Below are positions 1 through 9,001 of a DNA stretch of 64,000 nucleotides, piece after piece. The position numbers and the translations under genes are program-made. The notes under the pieces were generated by a model. The model had not been told where the DNA came from, did no database searches, and saw only the letters and a program-made list of their open reading frames with translations. Every line of letters begins with the position of its first letter. Within the stretch, counting starts at the first letter, position 1. The stretch is from Acuticoccus sp051016205 (GTDB taxonomy: Bacteria; Pseudomonadota; Alphaproteobacteria; Rhizobiales; Amorphaceae), in contig CP136534.1 of the NCBI GenBank assembly GCA_051016205.1, positions 3,348,001-3,412,000 on the forward strand, written 5' to 3'.

Positions 1-1050
1 GGTGGGCCAGCGCTGGTCGAGGTCTTCCTGGTAGCCGCCAAGGCCCGGTGTGGCGGCAATCCCCACCACGCGGGCGCTGCCGCGCATGACGCGGTCGGCG
101 ATGAGGTCGGCATCAATGGCGTGGGCCAGCGCCTGGCGCACACGCACGTCCTTGAAGGGGTTGGATTCAATGGGCGATCCATCCTTCTTGAAGGTGTCGA
201 GCGCCACATCGCGCGAGCCGTCAAGCTCGATCTGCATCCAGATGAGCTGGGGCTCCTGCTGCACCTTGAAGCCTGAGGTGGACTGGACGCGGTTGATGTC
301 CTGAAGCGGCAGGTCGATGACCATATCCACCTCGCCCGACAGGAGCGCTGCCACCCGTGTGGGGGAGGAGCCGATGGGAAGGTACGTGGCGGTCTCGATG
401 TTGCCTGGATACTCGCCCCAGTAATTCTCGTTCTTGGCGAAGACCGTCTGGACCGCCTGGTCGTGGGAGACGAGCTTCATGGGGCCCGTGCCGTTGGCGT
501 TGCGGATGGAGAACGCCTCGCCCCCTTCGGCGCCAAGGTCGGGCACACCAACCGAATCGTTCGCCTCTGCCCAGGGCTTGGACATGATGAACATGCGCGC
601 CATCTTGCGCGGCAGCACAGGGTCAGGCGTTGTGGAGATGACGTCGACGGTGTTGTCGCCCGACACCTTTACCTCGGTGATGCCGCCGAAAAGGCTTGTG
701 TAGAAGCGGCTGCCCTTGGCCCGTTCGATGGAGAACTTGATGTCCTCTGCCGTCAGCGGCGAGCCGTCATGGAAGACCACACCGTCGCGGATCGTAAAGC
801 GCCAGGTGTTGTCGCCCAGATACTCCCAATCGGTGGCAAGGCCTGGGGCAAGCTCCATGTCCAAGGTGAGGCCCACAAGGCTGTCATAGACCTGGCGGTA
901 GATGGCCGTCGTCACGAAGTCGTTGCTGGCGTGGGGGTCCATGGTGAGGGCCGGGGTGGTTCCGGCAAAGCGCAGCTCTGCGGCCTCAGCATCCATCGCC
1001 GGCGCAATGGCAAGCGCGAGCGCGGCCGCGCACACGATCCTTTTCAGCAT
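1..1050 (-). CDS. Peptide-type ABC transporter substrate-binding protein (C-terminus off the window)
   Basis: Periplasmic solute receptor of a dipeptide/oligopeptide-type ABC importer (SBP_bac_5 family). About 350 residues are visible and the C-terminal part lies beyond the left edge. The ATG at 1048-1050 opens a Sec signal peptide (MLKRIVCAAALALAIAP, cut near AEA-AEL), followed by the family pattern of a first strand (LRFAGTTPALTMDPHAS), GLATDWEYLGDNTWRFTIRDG and FHDGSPLTAEDIKFS. It diverges from the amidohydrolase/ABC-ATPase run at 1215. Those two ATPases have no permeases beside them, so this receptor, with permeases presumably further left, is the natural partner. The substrate cannot be told from sequence. 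Confidence 0.9.
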   Translation of the reverse strand, partial: MLKRIVCAAALALAIAPAMDAEAAELRFAGTTPALTMDPHASNDFVTTAIYRQVYDSLVGLTLDMELAPGLATDWEYLGDNTWRFTIRDGVVFHDGSPLTAEDIKFSIERAKGSRFYTSLFGGITEVKVSGDNTVDVISTTPDPVLPRKMARMFIMSKPWAEANDSVGVPDLGAEGGEAFSIRNANGTGPMKLVSHDQAVQTVFAKNENYWGEYPGNIETATYLPIGSSPTRVAALLSGEVDMVIDLPLQDINRVQSTSGFKVQQEPQLIWMQIELDGSRDVALDTFKKDGSPIESNPFKDVRVRQALAHAIDADLIADRVMRGSARVVGIAATPGLGGYQEDLDQRWPT

Positions 1051-1214
1051 CACTCGTCCCTCTTCCTGGCAGGCAGCTTCTATCGCCCGCCCAATCTTGT
1101 CGTTGGCGTGGGGCACGATTGCATCGGGCGGCGGTTTGATCAAGAAACTTGTACCGCCCCCTTTCACCGGCCAAGATGGCGCACTCCCGCACCAGCCCCA
1201 TGAGGATTGCGTCC

Positions 1215-2489
1215 ATGTCCGTCACCGTCATCCGCAACGCACTCGCCTTCGATGGCTGGTCGGAGGACCTTTTGGACGGTGTGGATATCGTGATCGAGGC
1301 GGGCCGGATTGTTGAGATCGCGACCGGCCGGGCAAGCCTTGAAGGCGACCTTGAGATCGATGCGCGCGGGCAGACGGTCCTGCCCGGCCTCATCGATGCG
1401 CATGTTCATCTTCTGGCGGTGAACCTTGTGGCCTCGCGCAACCACGACAGCCCTTTGACGCTGATTGTGGCCGAAGCGCTGCCGCGCATTCGCGCCATGC
1501 TGGACCGCGGCTTCACAACGGTGCGCGATGTGGCCGGCGCCGACTATGGCTTGCGTGAAGCGCTGGCGCGGGGGCTGATCGTCGGCCCGCGCGCCTTTAT
1601 TTGCGGGCCAGGCTTCACCCAGACAGGCGGGCATGGCGACCATCGCCGGCGCGCCGATTCCAACCGCCACCCTGACCGCAACGCCAACGGGCTCGACTTC
1701 TTCAGCCGCATCGTGGACGGCCCGCAGGAGATGCGCCTTGCCGTGCGGGACGAGCTGCGCAAAGGCGCCGACCACATCAAACTGATGGCCTCAGGCGGCG
1801 TCGGCTCACCCCACGATGCCATCGACGACTACCAGTTCACCGAGGAGGAGATTGCCGTTGCCGCCGAGGAGGCAGCCATGCGCGGCAAGTACGTGGCCGC
1901 CCACACCTATGGGCCGACGGCGGTGCGCCGAGCCGTGGGCAATGGCGTGCGCACGGTGGAACACTGCAACCTCATCGACGAGGAGACGGCCCGCTTCGTC
2001 GCCGAGCGCGACGCCTTCGTTGTGCCGACGCTGGTTTGTTATGAGAAGACGCTGCGGGACGGGTCAAAGCTCGGCCTTTCCCCTTACGTGGTTGAAAAGC
2101 TTGCCTTCGTCACGGAGGCGGGCGTGAAGATGCTGGAGCATTGCGAGCGTGCCGGCGTGAAGATGGGCTTTGGCACCGACCTGATGGGGGAGATGGAAGA
2201 GGCACAGTCCCACGAGTTCGTCATCCGTGCCCACGTGCAAAAGCCCATCGACATTTTGCGTTCAGCCACCTCCATCAACGCTGAAATCCTCAACAAGACC
2301 GGTGAGCTGGGCACCATTGCGGTTGGTGCTATGGCCGACCTTGTGGCCGTGGACGGCAATCCCTTCAAGGACATTTCGCTGCTGGACGGGCAGGGGGAGG
2401 GGCTGTCGATGATCCTCCAAGGGGGTAGGCCCCATGCGTGCCGCCTTCCCATGAAAGAGGCGTCGAGCCGTCGCGCGGCCGCGGAGTGA
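1215..2489 (+). CDS. Metal-dependent amidohydrolase family protein
   Basis: Probable cytosolic hydrolase of the amidohydrolase superfamily (imidazolonepropionase/prolidase-like branch), 424 aa. Visible hallmarks are the N-terminal beta-sandwich, the metal motif HVH in GLIDAHVHL, the KLMASGGVGS strand that can supply a bridging lysine, AAHTYGP and VEHCNLID with later His ligands, and GFGTDLMGEM with the catalytic Asp. In-frame starts also exist at 1149 (TTG), 1176 and 1200. ATG 1215 is chosen because GAGGA lies 8 nt upstream and the protein begins cleanly at MSVTVIRNALAF. It is first in a rightward run with an MFS transporter and ABC ATPases, suggesting it opens an amide or cyclic bond in an imported compound. 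Substrate unknown. Confidence 0.85.
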   Translation: MSVTVIRNALAFDGWSEDLLDGVDIVIEAGRIVEIATGRASLEGDLEIDARGQTVLPGLIDAHVHLLAVNLVASRNHDSPLTLIVAEALPRIRAMLDRGFTTVRDVAGADYGLREALARGLIVGPRAFICGPGFTQTGGHGDHRRRADSNRHPDRNANGLDFFSRIVDGPQEMRLAVRDELRKGADHIKLMASGGVGSPHDAIDDYQFTEEEIAVAAEEAAMRGKYVAAHTYGPTAVRRAVGNGVRTVEHCNLIDEETARFVAERDAFVVPTLVCYEKTLRDGSKLGLSPYVVEKLAFVTEAGVKMLEHCERAGVKMGFGTDLMGEMEEAQSHEFVIRAHVQKPIDILRSATSINAEILNKTGELGTIAVGAMADLVAVDGNPFKDISLLDGQGEGLSMILQGGRPHACRLPMKEASSRRAAAE

Positions 2490-2514
2490 GTTCCGATCAT
2501 GCGCGCCCGCCACA

Positions 2515-3699
2515 ATGACACCCGTTGCCGCCGCGCCGCCGCGCGCGCTCATGCCGGTTTTGTGTGCGCTGGCCATCGCAGGCTACGTGGGCTCGTTCCT
2601 GTACCTGCCCGCCTTGCCCCAGGTGGCGGCGGAGTTCGGCGCGTCGGAAGCTGGCGCCCAGGCAACGCTGACCATGTTCTTCGTGGGCACCTGCCTCGGG
2701 TTTGCCGTTTATGGGCCCATCAGCGACAGGATCGGGCGACGCCGGACCCTTGCAGCCACAGGCGCGCTGTTCGTCTTCGCCTGCCTGATGTGCGCAATGG
2801 CCTCCTCGCTCACCCAGTTGATGGTGGCGCGCTTTCTCCTCGGCTTTGGCGCCGTGGCAGGGGTGACCACGGCACGGGCCGCCATCCGCTCCCTGTGGCC
2901 GCCTGACAGGGCGCCGCAGATGATGGCCTTCCTCAGTGCCTCCATGGCCATCGCCCCTGCAGGAAGCCCCGTGGTGGGCGCCCTCGCGTTGGAGTGGGTG
3001 GACTGGCGGACCACCTTCCTCGGCGCCGGGATCTTTGCCGCCATCGTCCTTTTGGTCGCCATCGTCGTCCTGCCGAAAATGCCCCTGCGCCCGCACGGTG
3101 AAGGGAGCCTGTCGCGCGACCTGTGGGCCCTTGCCGCCTCGCCGGTCTATCGCGCGACGGTGCTGATCGGCGCCTCAAGCACAGGCCTTTTTCTGGTGAT
3201 GATGGCAGGCAGCCCTTTCATTTTCGTGGGGCTGTGGGGCCTCTCCCCGCTCCAGTACAGTCTGATCCAGGGCGCGATTTTGCTTGCCTACGCGAGCTTT
3301 GCTTTGGTGGGGGCAAAGGTGGTTCGCCGCTTCGGCACGGTGAAGACTATGGCGCTCGGCCTGCTGCCGGCCCTCATCGCAGCGGTCCTCCTCGCGCTCA
3401 GCGGGGTGTTCGAGATGGGCGTCATCCTGATTGCCCCGGCGCTCTTCATGATCATGGCGTCCATGGGGATGATTGTGCCCGGCAGCCAGATCCTGATGTT
3501 GGAACCCTTCCCGCAAATCGCCTCTACCGCGGCAAGTCTTGGCCTTCTCGTCACCACGTTGGGCGGGGCGCTCGCGGTGACGGTTTATGGGGTGTTGTCG
3601 TCGGGATCGGAGGCCGGGTTTGCTCTGGCCATTGCTGGACTGACGGCGGTGACGGCCTGCGGCTACGCTCTCTTGCCCGAACGGAGGGCTTTTGCGTGA
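2515..3699 (+). CDS. MFS transporter, Bcr/CflA-like
   Basis: Inner-membrane major facilitator, 394 aa, with about 12 hydrophobic segments. The loop 2-3 signature reads GPISDRIGRRRTL, and the overall pattern fits the Bcr/CflA drug-resistance branch, which are proton-coupled exporters. ATG 2515 is 25 nt after the amidohydrolase stop. The end overlaps the following ATPase gene by four bases (GTGA), so the two are probably translationally coupled. In this context it may export a by-product or toxic analogue rather than act as a drug pump. That role is inferred. Confidence 0.85.
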   Translation: MTPVAAAPPRALMPVLCALAIAGYVGSFLYLPALPQVAAEFGASEAGAQATLTMFFVGTCLGFAVYGPISDRIGRRRTLAATGALFVFACLMCAMASSLTQLMVARFLLGFGAVAGVTTARAAIRSLWPPDRAPQMMAFLSASMAIAPAGSPVVGALALEWVDWRTTFLGAGIFAAIVLLVAIVVLPKMPLRPHGEGSLSRDLWALAASPVYRATVLIGASSTGLFLVMMAGSPFIFVGLWGLSPLQYSLIQGAILLAYASFALVGAKVVRRFGTVKTMALGLLPALIAAVLLALSGVFEMGVILIAPALFMIMASMGMIVPGSQILMLEPFPQIASTAASLGLLVTTLGGALAVTVYGVLSSGSEAGFALAIAGLTAVTACGYALLPERRAFA

Positions 3700-4664
3700 C
3701 AGCGCCGATTTTGCAGGTGGAGAACCTGTCCGTTTCGCTGATGGACCGCCCGCCCGTCCCCATCCTTGAGGATGTGTCCATGACCATCGGCGCCGGTGAA
3801 ATCCTCGGCATTGTCGGCGAGTCGGGCGCAGGCAAGTCCATGACGGGCGCCGCAGTCACCGGCCTTTTGGAGCCGCCCTTGGCAAAGACGGGTGGCGAGA
3901 TCCGCTTCAAGGGCGAGCGTATCGATACCTTGTCGGAGGCCGCCTTGCGGCGCCTTCGCGGCCGGTCCATCGGCACCATCTTCCAGGACCCTTTGACGGC
4001 GCTGAACCCTGTCTTCACCATCGGCCGGCAACTGGTGGAAACCATCCGCACCCACGCCGACCTGTCGGAAACCGCGGCACGGCAAAAGGCCATCGCGTTG
4101 TTGGAATCGGTGGGGATCCCCGGTGCGTCGGAGCGGCTGTGGCACTACCCCCACGCATTCTCCGGTGGCATGCGCCAGCGTGTTGTGATCGCCCTTGCCC
4201 TTGCAGGCGATCCTCAGCTCCTGATTGCCGACGAGCCCACCACCGCGCTCGACGTTTCCATTCAGGCGCAGATCATCGAGCTTTTGCTCTCCCTGTCCCG
4301 CAAGATCGGCGCAGGCGTCATGCTGATCACCCACGACATGGGGGTCATTGCCCAGGCGGCCGATAAGGTGGCGGTGATGTACGCAGGGCGCGTCGTTGAA
4401 ATGGGGCCTGTGCGCCAGGTGCTCACCGCCCCGCGCCACCCCTATACCGCAGGCCTTGTGGCCTCCATCCCCGAAATCGGTGCAGGGCTTGAGACGCTGC
4501 CGCAGATCGGCGGCGCCATGCCCCGTGCCGGCGAGCGGCCAGGCGGCTGCGCTTTCCACCCCCGCTGCCCCCGCAAGCTCGACGTGTGCGAAAGCGTGCA
4601 GCCGCAACCCGGCAAGACAGCCTCCGGCGTCGTCATCGCCTGCCATGCGGAGATGGTGGCGTGA
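3696..4664 (+). CDS. Dipeptide-type ABC transporter ATPase (DppD/OppD-like)
   Basis: Cytosolic ATPase of a peptide/nickel-type ABC importer, 322 aa. It has Walker A GESGAGKS, signature SGGMRQR, Walker B LLIADEPTTALD and the switch His in LITHD. A C-terminal oligopeptide/dipeptide extension with a Cys-containing segment (CAFHPRCPRKLDVC) is typical of DppD, where it can hold an Fe-S cluster. The reading frame stays open far upstream, but GTG 3696 is the start: GGAGG lies 8 nt before it and it overlaps the MFS stop. It overlaps the next ATPase by four bases (GTGA). No permease genes accompany the pair here. Confidence 0.92.
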   Translation: MTAPILQVENLSVSLMDRPPVPILEDVSMTIGAGEILGIVGESGAGKSMTGAAVTGLLEPPLAKTGGEIRFKGERIDTLSEAALRRLRGRSIGTIFQDPLTALNPVFTIGRQLVETIRTHADLSETAARQKAIALLESVGIPGASERLWHYPHAFSGGMRQRVVIALALAGDPQLLIADEPTTALDVSIQAQIIELLLSLSRKIGAGVMLITHDMGVIAQAADKVAVMYAGRVVEMGPVRQVLTAPRHPYTAGLVASIPEIGAGLETLPQIGGAMPRAGERPGGCAFHPRCPRKLDVCESVQPQPGKTASGVVIACHAEMVA

Positions 4665-5662
4665 GTGCTGCCGGCGCGCCTTTGCTTCAGGTCACCGACC
4701 TCACCCGCCATTTCGACGTGTCGCCGCCTTGGATCAGCCGCGCCCTGTCGCGCACCGGCCGGCGCATTGTCAAAGCGGTGGACGGTGTGAGCCTCACCAT
4801 CCCCAAGGGCGCGACTGTGGGGCTGGTTGGCGAATCGGGCTGCGGCAAGTCCACACTGGCACGGATGATTGCGGGGCTGATTGCCCCCACGGCCGGCACC
4901 ATGACCTTCGACGGGCGCGCCATCGACCTTGCCAGCAACCCCGACGCACCGGCCCGCCGCGCCATCCAGATGATCTTCCAGGACCCTTATGCCAGCCTCA
5001 ACCCGCGCTGGACTGTGGAAGAGGCGGTGGGGGACCCTTTGCTCTCCTTCGCCATCGTCAAAGACCGCAGACAGATGCGTCAGAGCGTTGGCGATCTCTT
5101 GAAAGCGGTGGGCCTGTCGCCCGATCAGGCGCAGCTCTATCCCCACGCCTTCTCGGGCGGCCAGCGCCAGAGGATTGCCATTGCAAGGGCGATCGCAAGC
5201 CACCCCACCGTGCTTGTGGCCGATGAGCCCACGTCCGCGCTCGACGTTTCGGTCCAGGCGCAGATCCTGAACCTTTTGCGCGCGCTCCAGAGGGAGAGGG
5301 GGCTCACCACCCTTTTCATCAGCCACAATCTGGCGGTGGTGGACCATATGGCCGACATTGTCGGCGTCATGTATCTGGGCCGTCTTGTGGAATTGCAGCG
5401 GGCCGATCACCTGTTCAGCGCGCCGCGGCACCCTTACACCAAGGCGCTGATCGGCACCGTTCCCACCCTTGCCAGCATCGGCAACGTGCGTGCGCCCCTG
5501 GCTGGCGAAGTGCCCAACCCCATCGACCCGCCCACGGGCTGCGCCTTCCACCCCCGCTGCCCCCACGCACGCTCCGTCTGCCGTGAGGAAAGGCCGCCTG
5601 CCGTGCCCCTTCAGGACGGCGGGTGGGTGGCCTGCCATGCTGTGGCCTCGGGGGAGATCTGA
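4661..5662 (+). CDS. Dipeptide-type ABC transporter ATPase (DppF/OppF-like)
   Basis: Second ATPase of the heterodimeric motor, 333 aa. Visible are Walker A GESGCGKS, the Q-loop in IFQDPYASLNPRW, signature FSGGQRQR, Walker B VLVADEPTSALD and the switch His in ISHN. The C-terminal extension carries CAFHPRCPHARSVC. The start is GTG 4661, overlapping the preceding stop. DppD and DppF homologues normally sit next to DppB and DppC. Here the permeases are absent and a GntR gene follows after 2 nt, so the transporter is split, presumably with the receptor at the left edge and permeases beyond it. Confidence 0.92.
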   Translation: MSAAGAPLLQVTDLTRHFDVSPPWISRALSRTGRRIVKAVDGVSLTIPKGATVGLVGESGCGKSTLARMIAGLIAPTAGTMTFDGRAIDLASNPDAPARRAIQMIFQDPYASLNPRWTVEEAVGDPLLSFAIVKDRRQMRQSVGDLLKAVGLSPDQAQLYPHAFSGGQRQRIAIARAIASHPTVLVADEPTSALDVSVQAQILNLLRALQRERGLTTLFISHNLAVVDHMADIVGVMYLGRLVELQRADHLFSAPRHPYTKALIGTVPTLASIGNVRAPLAGEVPNPIDPPTGCAFHPRCPHARSVCREERPPAVPLQDGGWVACHAVASGEI

Positions 5663-5664
5663 TC

Positions 5665-6387
5665 ATGGCAACGCCAACGCCGACGCTCGCAGGACTGGAC
5701 GCTGCGCAGCTCAAAACCATCCGCTCGCGCCCAACGGTGCACGATCATGTTTTCACGCAGCTGCGCGAGACCTTGATGGCCGGCCGCTTCGACCCCGGCC
5801 AGGTGCTGACCATCCCCCAACTCTCAGCCTCCTTCGGCGTTAGCCACATGCCTGTGCGCGAGGCGTTGCGCCAGCTGGCGGCCGAGAATGCGCTCGAACC
5901 CATGACCAACGGCTCCCTTCGCGTGCCCGTCGTCTCCCGCTCGCGCCTCGACGATCTCATGGAGGCCCGCCTTGCCATTGAGCCGTTGGCTGCCGCCCGC
6001 GCCGCTGGCCGTGCCGACGCGCCGCTCTTGGAGGCAGTGGAGGCGGCCGTCGACGCCCACCGCAGCGTGACGCCCAAGGAGGGTGTGGAGACACTGTTGA
6101 AGTTGAACCGCGACGTGCATTTCCTGATTTATCGTGCCGCGGGCTCTGCCGTTCTGAACGACCTCATCGAGGCGCTGTGGCTGCGCTTTGGCCCTTACCT
6201 CAGGATGCTGTCCCAGGCCATCGGTCCGCGGCTCGAGGAGGCTGCGTTCAAGAACGGCGCGGACCACCACATTGCCTGCCTGGTTGCCCTGCGTGAGGGA
6301 AAGGCGGAGGGTGCGCGGCAGGCCATTGCTGCCGACATCGCCGCCACCCACACCATGCTACGGCCTTTCGTGGATGGTGCGGACTGA
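5665..6387 (+). CDS. GntR-family transcriptional regulator, FCD-type
   Basis: DNA-binding regulator, 240 aa. The N-terminal winged helix-turn-helix (about residues 20-90) contains the GntR pattern LTIPQLSASFGVSHMPVREALRQLAAE. A helical C-terminal ligand domain with MEARLAIEPLAAARAAGR and later His residues fits the FCD (FadR C-terminal) group, which senses small acids through a bound metal. ATG 5665 is chosen because it follows the ATPase stop by 2 nt. Its position inside the catabolic run suggests it responds to the imported compound and controls this operon, but no operator could be assigned. Confidence 0.88.
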   Translation: MATPTPTLAGLDAAQLKTIRSRPTVHDHVFTQLRETLMAGRFDPGQVLTIPQLSASFGVSHMPVREALRQLAAENALEPMTNGSLRVPVVSRSRLDDLMEARLAIEPLAAARAAGRADAPLLEAVEAAVDAHRSVTPKEGVETLLKLNRDVHFLIYRAAGSAVLNDLIEALWLRFGPYLRMLSQAIGPRLEEAAFKNGADHHIACLVALREGKAEGARQAIAADIAATHTMLRPFVDGAD

Positions 6388-6414
6388 CCTGCCGCAGCGC
6401 TGCGAGAGAGACCC

Positions 6415-7221
6415 ATGCCTGACGTTTACCTATCCATCGCCACCCAGCCCAACGAGGTGATCGACGCCATCGCCCAATCCATGGATGCGCGCGCGTCGGA
6501 ACCGGCCATGCAGAAGATTTGCGCCGCCTACATGGCCTCGCTCCCTAAGCTTGGCGCACGGGTGCTTGAGGTGGGATGCGGCAATGGCGCGGTCTCGGCG
6601 CTGATCATGAAGAACCTGTCCCCGGGCGCGTTCGTGGGCGTCGACCCCTCAGAAGGCCTTCTTGAAAAGGCCCGCCAGCGCCATGGACACCATGAGGGCG
6701 TGCGCTTCTCACAGGGCGATGCGCTGGGCACGGGCGAGGCGGATGCAAGCTTCGACGTGGTGATTGCCAACACCGTCTACTCGCACCTTGCAGACCCCGC
6801 AGGGGCGTTGGCCGAAGCCCACCGCGTGTTGCGGCCAGGCGGCATGCTTGCCGTTTTCGATGGGGACTACGCCACCATCACCGTTGCCCTTCACGAGGAC
6901 GACCCTTTGCAGGGTGCGGTGCGGCTGATCCAGCGCCACATGATCCACGACCCTTACGTGATGCGCCGTATGCCAGCGATGGTGACGCGCGCCGGCTTCA
7001 CCGACATTGCAATGGACGCTTATGGCTACGTTCAGACCGAGCGGCCGGACTATCTCCTCACCTTTATCGCACGGGGTATGGATATGGCCGTCAGGCAAGG
7101 CGATTGCGGGCCAGAACTTGCCGAAGCCATGAACGCCGAGGCCCGAAGGCGCGCTGCCGACGGCACCTTCTACGGTGCCATTGTGTTTGCGAGCGTCATT
7201 GCCCAAAAGCCCGCTGCCTGA
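6415..7221 (+). CDS. Class I SAM-dependent methyltransferase
   Basis: Soluble methyltransferase, 268 aa, with a Rossmann fold. Motif I is VLEVGCGNGAVS, followed by VGVDPSEGLLEKA with the acidic SAM-ribose ligand, then VVIANTVYSHLADP and HRVLRPGGMLAVFDGD. Such Methyltransf_11-type enzymes act on small molecules. It sits between GntR and the RidA-like gene in the same orientation, so a substrate related to the locus compound is likely but unproven. The start ATG 6415 has GAGAGAG upstream. Confidence 0.85.
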   Translation: MPDVYLSIATQPNEVIDAIAQSMDARASEPAMQKICAAYMASLPKLGARVLEVGCGNGAVSALIMKNLSPGAFVGVDPSEGLLEKARQRHGHHEGVRFSQGDALGTGEADASFDVVIANTVYSHLADPAGALAEAHRVLRPGGMLAVFDGDYATITVALHEDDPLQGAVRLIQRHMIHDPYVMRRMPAMVTRAGFTDIAMDAYGYVQTERPDYLLTFIARGMDMAVRQGDCGPELAEAMNAEARRRAADGTFYGAIVFASVIAQKPAA

Positions 7222-7264
7222 ACCTACCGCGATCCCACCAAGACACCACCGAAGGACCGACCCC

Positions 7265-7648
7265 ATGACACGTATGGCCATCACCACAGGATCGCCCTTT
7301 GAGGAGATGGCAGGCTACAGCCGCGCCGTGATCGACGGGGAGTGGGTGTTCGTCTCAGGCACTGCAGGCTACGACCACGCCGCCGGCACCATCTCAGACG
7401 ATGCCACCGAGCAGGCCCGCCAGTGCCTTGCCACCATCGAAGAGACGCTTTCAAAGGCCGACGCCACCTTCGCCGACGTGGTGCGGGTGCGTGTCTACCT
7501 GTCGGACCGCGCCTATGTGGAGCCCGTCTCCCGGGAACTGGGCAAGCGCTTTTCAGAGCCGCGGCCCACCAACACAACCATCATCTGCGGCTTTGCCATG
7601 GAGGAGATGAAGGTGGAGATCGAGGTGACGGCCCTGCGCAGACGCTGA
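7265..7648 (+). CDS. RidA/YjgF-family protein lacking the deaminase arginine
   Basis: Small trimeric-fold protein, 127 aa. Canonical RidA hydrolyses reactive enamine/imine intermediates released by PLP or FAD enzymes. Fold motifs are WVFVSGTAGYD, VVRVRVYLSD and VEIEVTALRR. In canonical RidA the segment before the last strand reads P-A-R-S with a catalytic Arg. Here the aligned segment is RPTNTTI, giving Asn in the Arg position. It therefore probably belongs to a non-deaminating Rid subfamily or acts by another mechanism. It lies 6 nt before an FAD amine oxidase, the type of enzyme that makes imines. ATG 7265 is preferred over the upstream in-frame starts. Confidence 0.85.
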   Translation: MTRMAITTGSPFEEMAGYSRAVIDGEWVFVSGTAGYDHAAGTISDDATEQARQCLATIEETLSKADATFADVVRVRVYLSDRAYVEPVSRELGKRFSEPRPTNTTIICGFAMEEMKVEIEVTALRRR

Positions 7649-7654
7649 CCCTTC

Positions 7655-8944
7655 GTGGCAGCCCTTGATGCGCTTGCCGCAAGCCACTGGGCGGCCACCG
7701 CAAAGGAGACTTTTGGCGCCCCGCAGCTGATCGGCGATCACGTTGTGGATGTGGCCATCATCGGCGGCGGTATTCTTGGTGTGTTCACGGCCCTTCGCCT
7801 TGCCGAAGCCGGCGTGTCAGTGGCGCTCGTGGAGGCGGGCAAGATTGGTGCGGGCGCATCGGGCCGCAATGGTGGGCTCGTGGTGCCAAGCTTGCCGCGC
7901 CTGTCGCCCGATGCGGCCATCGCCCGCCTCGGCACCCACGGCAAAGGCCTGGTGCGCATGATTGCGGGCGGCGCCGACACGGTCTTCTCCCTCATCAAAC
8001 AGCACGCCATCGCCTGCGACGGTACGCAGGCGGGTTGGCTCAATCCCGCCCACGGTCCGTCCCTCGTCGACGGCCTGAAAGTGCGCTGCAGGGCGTGGGC
8101 GAACGCCGGCGCAAAGGTCCGTTTTCTTGAGGCAGACGAGGCGCGCGAAAGGATCGGCTCGCCCCACTTTTTCGGCGCCATCCTTGATGAGACGGGCGGG
8201 CACATGAACCCTTTGGCCTATGCCCGTGGAGGGGCAAGGGCAGCGGCAGCTACAGGGGCGCTGGTGTTCGAGCAAAGCCCTGCCGTCGCCGTCACCGCCG
8301 AGTGCGGCCGGTGGTTGGTGCGCACACCAGGCGGTACAGTGCGTTGCCGCGCCCTCCTGCAGGCCACCAACGGGCAACCTCCAGGCGTTGGCACAGGCGA
8401 CGACGCGGCCACCGTCCCGCTTAGCGTACACCAGATGGTGACGCAGATCTGGCCGGATGAGGTGAGGCGATCCGTGCTTGGCGGCGGTGAGGCTCTGTCG
8501 GACACACGCCATCACCTGTTTGCCATTCGCTGGACGGCGGATGGGCGACTTGGGATCGGCGGGATGGCGCCCCTTGGCGAAATCAGCGCCCGCGCCCGGG
8601 TCGCCAAAGTGGCAGCACGGCGCCTTGCCGGCGTGTTTGCCCACCTTGAAGGCGCGCGCATTCAAGGCCACTGGCGCGCCCACGCCATGCTGACGGGGGA
8701 CTTTCTGCCCCGCCTGCACCAACTGGGGGAGAGACGCTACGCCGTGTCTGCCTGCAACGGGCGGGGGATTGTCATGGCGACCGTCCTTGGCGCAGCGCTG
8801 GCGGATGTGTTTGCCGGCAAGACCACGGCGTTCCCGTTGCGCCCGGCACCGCCGTCGCCCATCCGCTTTCGCAGCCTTGCAGGGTGGGTGCCAAAGCTCC
8901 TCCTTCCGTTTGCCACTGCCGCCGACAAGCGCGCGGAGCGTTGA
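7655..8944 (+). CDS. FAD-dependent amine/D-amino-acid oxidase-like protein
   Basis: Flavoprotein of the DAO family, 429 aa. Residues about 28-60 form the dinucleotide fold (VAIIGGGILGVFTALRLAEAG, then VEAGKIGAGASGRNGG), an arrangement seen in PuuB/DadA-like oxidases. The C-terminus has the second FAD motif (YAVSACNGRGIVMATVLG). The expected reaction is oxidation of a secondary or primary amine to an imine. The start is GTG 7655, 6 nt after the RidA-like stop. No strong Shine-Dalgarno is visible, so translational coupling is likely. Together with RidA and the CitE-like lyase it suggests breakdown of an amino compound. Confidence 0.85.
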   Translation: MAALDALAASHWAATAKETFGAPQLIGDHVVDVAIIGGGILGVFTALRLAEAGVSVALVEAGKIGAGASGRNGGLVVPSLPRLSPDAAIARLGTHGKGLVRMIAGGADTVFSLIKQHAIACDGTQAGWLNPAHGPSLVDGLKVRCRAWANAGAKVRFLEADEARERIGSPHFFGAILDETGGHMNPLAYARGGARAAAATGALVFEQSPAVAVTAECGRWLVRTPGGTVRCRALLQATNGQPPGVGTGDDAATVPLSVHQMVTQIWPDEVRRSVLGGGEALSDTRHHLFAIRWTADGRLGIGGMAPLGEISARARVAKVAARRLAGVFAHLEGARIQGHWRAHAMLTGDFLPRLHQLGERRYAVSACNGRGIVMATVLGAALADVFAGKTTAFPLRPAPPSPIRFRSLAGWVPKLLLPFATAADKRAER

Positions 8945-9001
8945 CGGGTGAGGGCCAGGACACCACCCTTTCGCCCACCATACCAAGGGAAGGATTGCCC
9001 C

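Noticed and set aside
1109..1123. Sigma-54-like promoter (GGGGCACGATTGCA) before the amidohydrolase
   Set aside because: GG and GC elements are not 10 bp apart and the spacer between GGCACG and TTGC is three bases too short.
463..1203. Long open frame on the plus strand over the ABC receptor
   Set aside because: Antisense shadow of the binding-protein gene. It is typical of GC-rich DNA, with low-complexity Arg/Gly/His composition and no family pattern.
4442..5638. 398-codon minus-strand open frame over the two ATPase genes
   Set aside because: Antisense of two unmistakable ABC ATPases, and the translation has no recognisable motifs.
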